A stretch of DNA of 64,000 nucleotides from CAHJXG01 sp965277495 (lineage in GTDB: Bacteria > Pseudomonadota > Alphaproteobacteria > Acetobacterales > Acetobacteraceae): contig OZ255824.1 of NCBI GenBank assembly GCA_965277495.1, forward strand, positions 2,294,001-2,358,000, read 5' to 3'. A model generated the notes under the pieces. The model searched no databases. It saw only the letters and a list, made by a program, of their open reading frames with translations, and was not told where the DNA came from. Positions 61,449 to 64,000 of this stretch are shown here, piece after piece (the first letter of the stretch is position 1; each line of letters begins with the position of its first letter). Both the position numbers and the translations under genes were made by a program.

Positions 61449-62687
61449 ATGCACCAGGAAGGCTCTCATCCCGAAGGCGCGCTGCATGGCCTGCGGGTCG
61501 TCGAGATGGGGCAGTTGATCGCCGGGCCGTTCTGCGGCCAGCTCATGGCCGATTTCGGCGCCGAGGTGATCAAGCTGGAGCCGCCGGGCAAGGGCGATCC
61601 GATGCGGGAATGGGGGCACGAAAAGCCGCAGGGTCTGTCGCTTTGGTGGCCCGTCATCTCCCGCGGCAAAAAAAGTGTCGAGATCGATGCGCGGCAGGCG
61701 GCCGGCCAGGCGCTGGTGCGCGAACTGGTGGCCACGAGCGACGTGCTGATCGAGAACTTCCGCCCCGGCACGATGGAGAAGTGGGGCCTGGGCTACGACG
61801 CCCTTATCGCGATCAACCCGCGTTTGGTGATGATCCGGGTGTCCGGCTACGGCCAGACCGGCCCCTACGCGCACAAGGCCGGGTTCGGCGCCATCGGCGA
61901 GGCGATGGGCGGGCTGCGCCACGTCGTCGGCGACCCCAGCACGCCGCCCAGCCGCATGGGCGTCTCCATTGGCGACACCCTGGCGGCGACCTTCGCCTGC
62001 CTCGGCGGCATGATGGCGCTGCACGCGCGGTCCCGCAGTGGGCGCGGCCAGATGGTCGACAGCGCCATCTATGAGGCGGTGCTGGCGGTCATGGAGAGCC
62101 TGGTCACCGAATACGCCCAGACCGGCTATGTCCGCGAGCGCACCGGCGCCATCCTGCCGAACATCGCGCCGAGCAACGTGTATCCCACGGTCGACGGCGC
62201 CTACGTGCTGATCGCCGCGAACCAGGATACGGTGTTCCGCCGCCTGGCCGCCGCGATGGGCCGGGCGGAGCTGGCCGACGACCCGCGATACGCGACCCAC
62301 GACGCCCGCGGCGAGCGCCAGGCGGAGCTCGATGCCGTGATCGCCGACTGGACCCGTACGCAGGACCGCGTGGCGCTGGGCGCGTTGCTGGACGCTGCCG
62401 GGGTGCCGCGGGGCGACATCTATCGCGGCCCCGAGATGCTGGAGGACGCGCACTTCAAGGCGCGGGAGACGATCGCCCGTGTCATGCACCCGGCGCTGGG
62501 CGAGTTGCGCATGCAGAACGTGGCCCCGCGCCTGTCGGAGACGCCGGGCCGCATCCGCGACGCTGGACCGAGCCTGGGCCAGCATAATACTGAGGTCCTG
62601 CGCGGCCTGCTGGGCCTGGACCCCGGGCGGCTGGCGCAGTTGCAAGCGGCCCGGGTCGTCGGCCGCACCGATGGCCATAACCCATAA
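61449..62687 (+). CDS. CaiB/BaiF family (class III) CoA-transferase
   Basis: This 412-residue enzyme is a class III CoA-transferase, moving CoA between carboxylic acids through an aspartyl intermediate. Typical stretches are LRVVEMGQLIAGPFCGQLMA then DFGAEVIKLEPPGKGDPMR, NFRPGTMEKWGLGYDALIAI and SGYGQTGPYAHKAGFGAIGE; the catalytic Asp is expected in the region around GDPSTPPSRMGVSIGD. I begin at ATG 61449 (MHQEGSHP) with GGGAAA upstream. Members act on formyl-, oxalyl-, carnitinyl- or benzylsuccinyl-CoA and others, and the substrate here is not shown. The formamidase gene follows by 15 bases, so the pair is an operon. Confidence 0.92.
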   Translation: MHQEGSHPEGALHGLRVVEMGQLIAGPFCGQLMADFGAEVIKLEPPGKGDPMREWGHEKPQGLSLWWPVISRGKKSVEIDARQAAGQALVRELVATSDVLIENFRPGTMEKWGLGYDALIAINPRLVMIRVSGYGQTGPYAHKAGFGAIGEAMGGLRHVVGDPSTPPSRMGVSIGDTLAATFACLGGMMALHARSRSGRGQMVDSAIYEAVLAVMESLVTEYAQTGYVRERTGAILPNIAPSNVYPTVDGAYVLIAANQDTVFRRLAAAMGRAELADDPRYATHDARGERQAELDAVIADWTRTQDRVALGALLDAAGVPRGDIYRGPEMLEDAHFKARETIARVMHPALGELRMQNVAPRLSETPGRIRDAGPSLGQHNTEVLRGLLGLDPGRLAQLQAARVVGRTDGHNP

Positions 62688-62702
62688 TCCTGGAGACCGC
62701 GC

Positions 62703-63644
62703 ATGGCCCGGCACCACGTTCCTGCGACGCCCGCGACGATCCGTTGGGGCACCTTCAGCGCCGAGTATGAGCCCGTCCTGACGGTAAGCAGCGGCGACAC
62801 CGTGGTGCTGGAATGCGTGTCGGGCGGGCCGGACGTGATGCCGCCGGAACGCCTGGGCTTCACCGTGCCGCCGGCGCTCGCCGCCATCCACGGCGCCAAT
62901 CCGCCCCGGCTTGGCCCGCATATCCTGACCGGCCCCGTCGCCATCGCCGGCGCCGAGCCCGGCGACACGCTCGAGGTCCGCATCGACAGCATCGAGCTCG
63001 GCGCAGACTGGGGTTTTTGCGGCCATCGTCCGCTCGCCGGCACGCTGCCGGAGGACTTCCCGCACCGCTTCCTGAGCCACATCGCCGTGGACCGCGCCGC
63101 CGGGACGTGCACGCTGCCCTGGGGGACCGAGCTGAAATTGTCCCCATTTTTCGGCGTCATGGGCGTCGCGCCGCCCGCCGCTTATGGGGCAATCTCGACC
63201 AAGGAGCCGCGGGAGCACGGCGGCAACCTGGACAACAAGGAGCTTGGCGCCGGCAGCACCCTGTTCCTGCCGGTCTGGACGCCGGGCGCCAACTTCTCCG
63301 CCGGCGACGGCCATGGCGTGCAAGGGGACGGCGAGGTCTGCATCAACGCGCTGGAGATGTGCCTGACCGGCACATTCACCTTCGTGCTGCACAAGGCCGC
63401 GGGCCTGCACTTCCCGCGGGGCGAGTCCCCGGCCCACTACATTTCCATGGGAATGAACGAGGACCTGGACCTGGCGATGAAGCAGGCGCTACGCGAGATG
63501 ATCGCCTTCATCTGCGCCCGGTCCAACCTGTCGCGCGACGAGGCCTATCAGTTCTGCTCGCTGGCGGTGGATTTCCATGTGACCCAGACGGTGAACGGCG
63601 AAAAGGGGGTGCACGGCCTGTTGCGCAAGGGATTGCTGTTTTAA
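62703..63644 (+). CDS. Acetamidase/formamidase family protein
   Basis: This 313-residue enzyme is of the FmdA/AmdA family that hydrolyses formamide or acetamide to ammonia and acid. Visible stretches include ATIRWGTFSAEYEPVLTVSS at the N-terminus, HILTGPVAIAGAEPGDTLEV, the HGGNLDNKELGAGSTLFLPV region, DGHGVQGDGEVCINALEM and HYISMGMNEDLDLAMKQALR. All are conserved in this family. It starts 15 bases after the CoA-transferase gene behind GGAGA. Together they might convert an amide to an acid and then to its CoA ester; this combination is inference. The gene ends 105 bases before gcrA. Confidence 0.93.
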   Translation: MARHHVPATPATIRWGTFSAEYEPVLTVSSGDTVVLECVSGGPDVMPPERLGFTVPPALAAIHGANPPRLGPHILTGPVAIAGAEPGDTLEVRIDSIELGADWGFCGHRPLAGTLPEDFPHRFLSHIAVDRAAGTCTLPWGTELKLSPFFGVMGVAPPAAYGAISTKEPREHGGNLDNKELGAGSTLFLPVWTPGANFSAGDGHGVQGDGEVCINALEMCLTGTFTFVLHKAAGLHFPRGESPAHYISMGMNEDLDLAMKQALREMIAFICARSNLSRDEAYQFCSLAVDFHVTQTVNGEKGVHGLLRKGLLF

Positions 63645-63749
63645 GCGGGTTATCCACAACTGTTTGTGTTGGTCCGGCACTTTTCATCTAGTGCTAGCGT
63701 TAAGGTGGGCTTATCGTTTTGTGTATCAATCGATGGTCAGGAGCCTGGC
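63645..63749 (+). promoter_or_regulatory. gcrA upstream region with DnaA box and CtrA-like site
   Basis: The 105 bases before gcrA contain TTATCCACA at 63650-63658, a perfect match to the bacterial DnaA box consensus (TTATNCACA). They also contain TTAA-N7-TTAT at 63700-63714, one base short of the CtrA consensus TTAA-N7-TTAA. In Caulobacter crescentus DnaA activates gcrA and CtrA represses it, so both sites fit a conserved cell-cycle control. No GANTC methylation site is seen in this stretch. Confidence 0.6.
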
Positions 63750-64000
63750 ATGGACTGGAACGAGCAGATGATCGCCCGCTTGCGGCAATTGTGGCTGGAA
63801 GGGCATTCGACCGCGGAAATCGGCCGGCAGATGGGCGTCACCAAGAATGCCGTGGTCGGCAAGGCGCATCGGTTGGTCCTGTCGCCCAGGCCGTCGCCGA
63901 TCCGCCGGGAGATGGCGGAAGGGCACGTGCCCCGGCGGTCGCCCCGGCGTCCAAAAGGTCCGACGCTGCCGGCACTGGCCTCTCCGGTCATGTCAGCCGC
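63750..64000 (+). CDS. gcrA: GcrA family cell-cycle regulator, 3' end outside window
   Basis: The first 83 codons are in the window. The N-terminus MDWNEQMIARLRQLWLEGHS then TAEIGRQMGVTKNAVVGKAH and RL is the conserved GcrA DNA-binding helix-turn-helix. GcrA is an alphaproteobacterial transcription regulator that binds sigma70 and CcrM-methylated GANTC sites and drives S-phase genes. The following basic, proline-rich stretch (LSPRPSPIRREMAEGH) is the usual linker; the C-terminal sigma-binding part is cut off. AGGAG lies 7 bases before the ATG. Confidence 0.93.
   Translation, partial: MDWNEQMIARLRQLWLEGHSTAEIGRQMGVTKNAVVGKAHRLVLSPRPSPIRREMAEGHVPRRSPRRPKGPTLPALASPVMSA

Noticed and set aside
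1..64000. CRISPR arrays, tRNA or rRNA genes, insertion sequences, prophage genes
   Set aside because: I looked for regular repeats, cloverleaf-type sequences and transposase or integrase motifs and saw none.

Overview
The window is GC-rich DNA from a bacterial chromosome, densely packed with genes on both strands. The best taxonomic marker is a GcrA-type cell-cycle regulator cut by the right edge, because GcrA is confined to Alphaproteobacteria. A sorbosone-dehydrogenase-type quinoprotein with a diheme cytochrome, a fused CysNC, a CYP153-type P450, a LOV kinase and an OxlT-like carrier fit an acetic-acid-bacteria relative (Acetobacteraceae, Rhodospirillales). The family placement is inference. 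I see no rRNA, tRNA, CRISPR array, transposase or phage module.

Layout. 1-3.3 kb: sulfate activation (cysD 3' end, cysNC) and a TauE/SafE exporter. 3.4-8.4 kb: a lipoprotein, an MFS drug-type exporter with an SDR, and a secreted phosphodiesterase. 8.7-12.2 kb: a chimeric PAS/response-regulator protein, a YrdC-domain protein and a secreted three-repeat protein. 12.2-18.3 kb: M3 peptidase, UppP, a 28-residue membrane peptide, an inositol-monophosphatase-like enzyme, a small lipoprotein and a membrane-anchored SDR. 18.4-22.6 kb: a LOV-domain hybrid kinase and Kup. 22.7-27.0 kb: an RND efflux pair whose pump gene is frameshifted. 27.8-33.6 kb: a zinc metallopeptidase, a secreted carboxymuconolactone-decarboxylase-fold protein, a CPA2 antiporter and an isolated gspIJK trio of type II secretion minor pseudopilins. 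33.8-42.7 kb: secreted proteins, YjbQ, CYP153, a cupin, DUF29, sorbosone dehydrogenase with cytochrome c, and a MOSC protein. 42.7-50.6 kb: a sugar-type ABC operon, a beta-hydroxyacid dehydrogenase, two MFS carriers and TspO. 50.6-55.9 kb: a signalling block with a GAF/PAS hybrid kinase facing an operon of histidine kinase, double-domain KaiC-like ATPase and response regulator. 55.9-64 kb: a secreted beta-propeller, PcaDC, a short Hsp70, a GH16 glucanase, a CoA-transferase/formamidase pair and gcrA.

The most interesting unit is the KaiC-like operon at 53.3-55.9 kb. The ATPase keeps two P-loops and has Ser-Ser where cyanobacterial KaiC has its Ser/Thr phosphosites, but no kaiA or kaiB lies nearby. 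It is translationally coupled to a histidine kinase and followed by a single-domain response regulator, which suggests a non-circadian KaiC signalling module. Also notable are a perfect DnaA box and a near-CtrA site upstream of gcrA, the isolated gspIJK set, the CheB/CheR/PAS remnant fused to a FixJ-type regulator, and the frameshifted RND pump.
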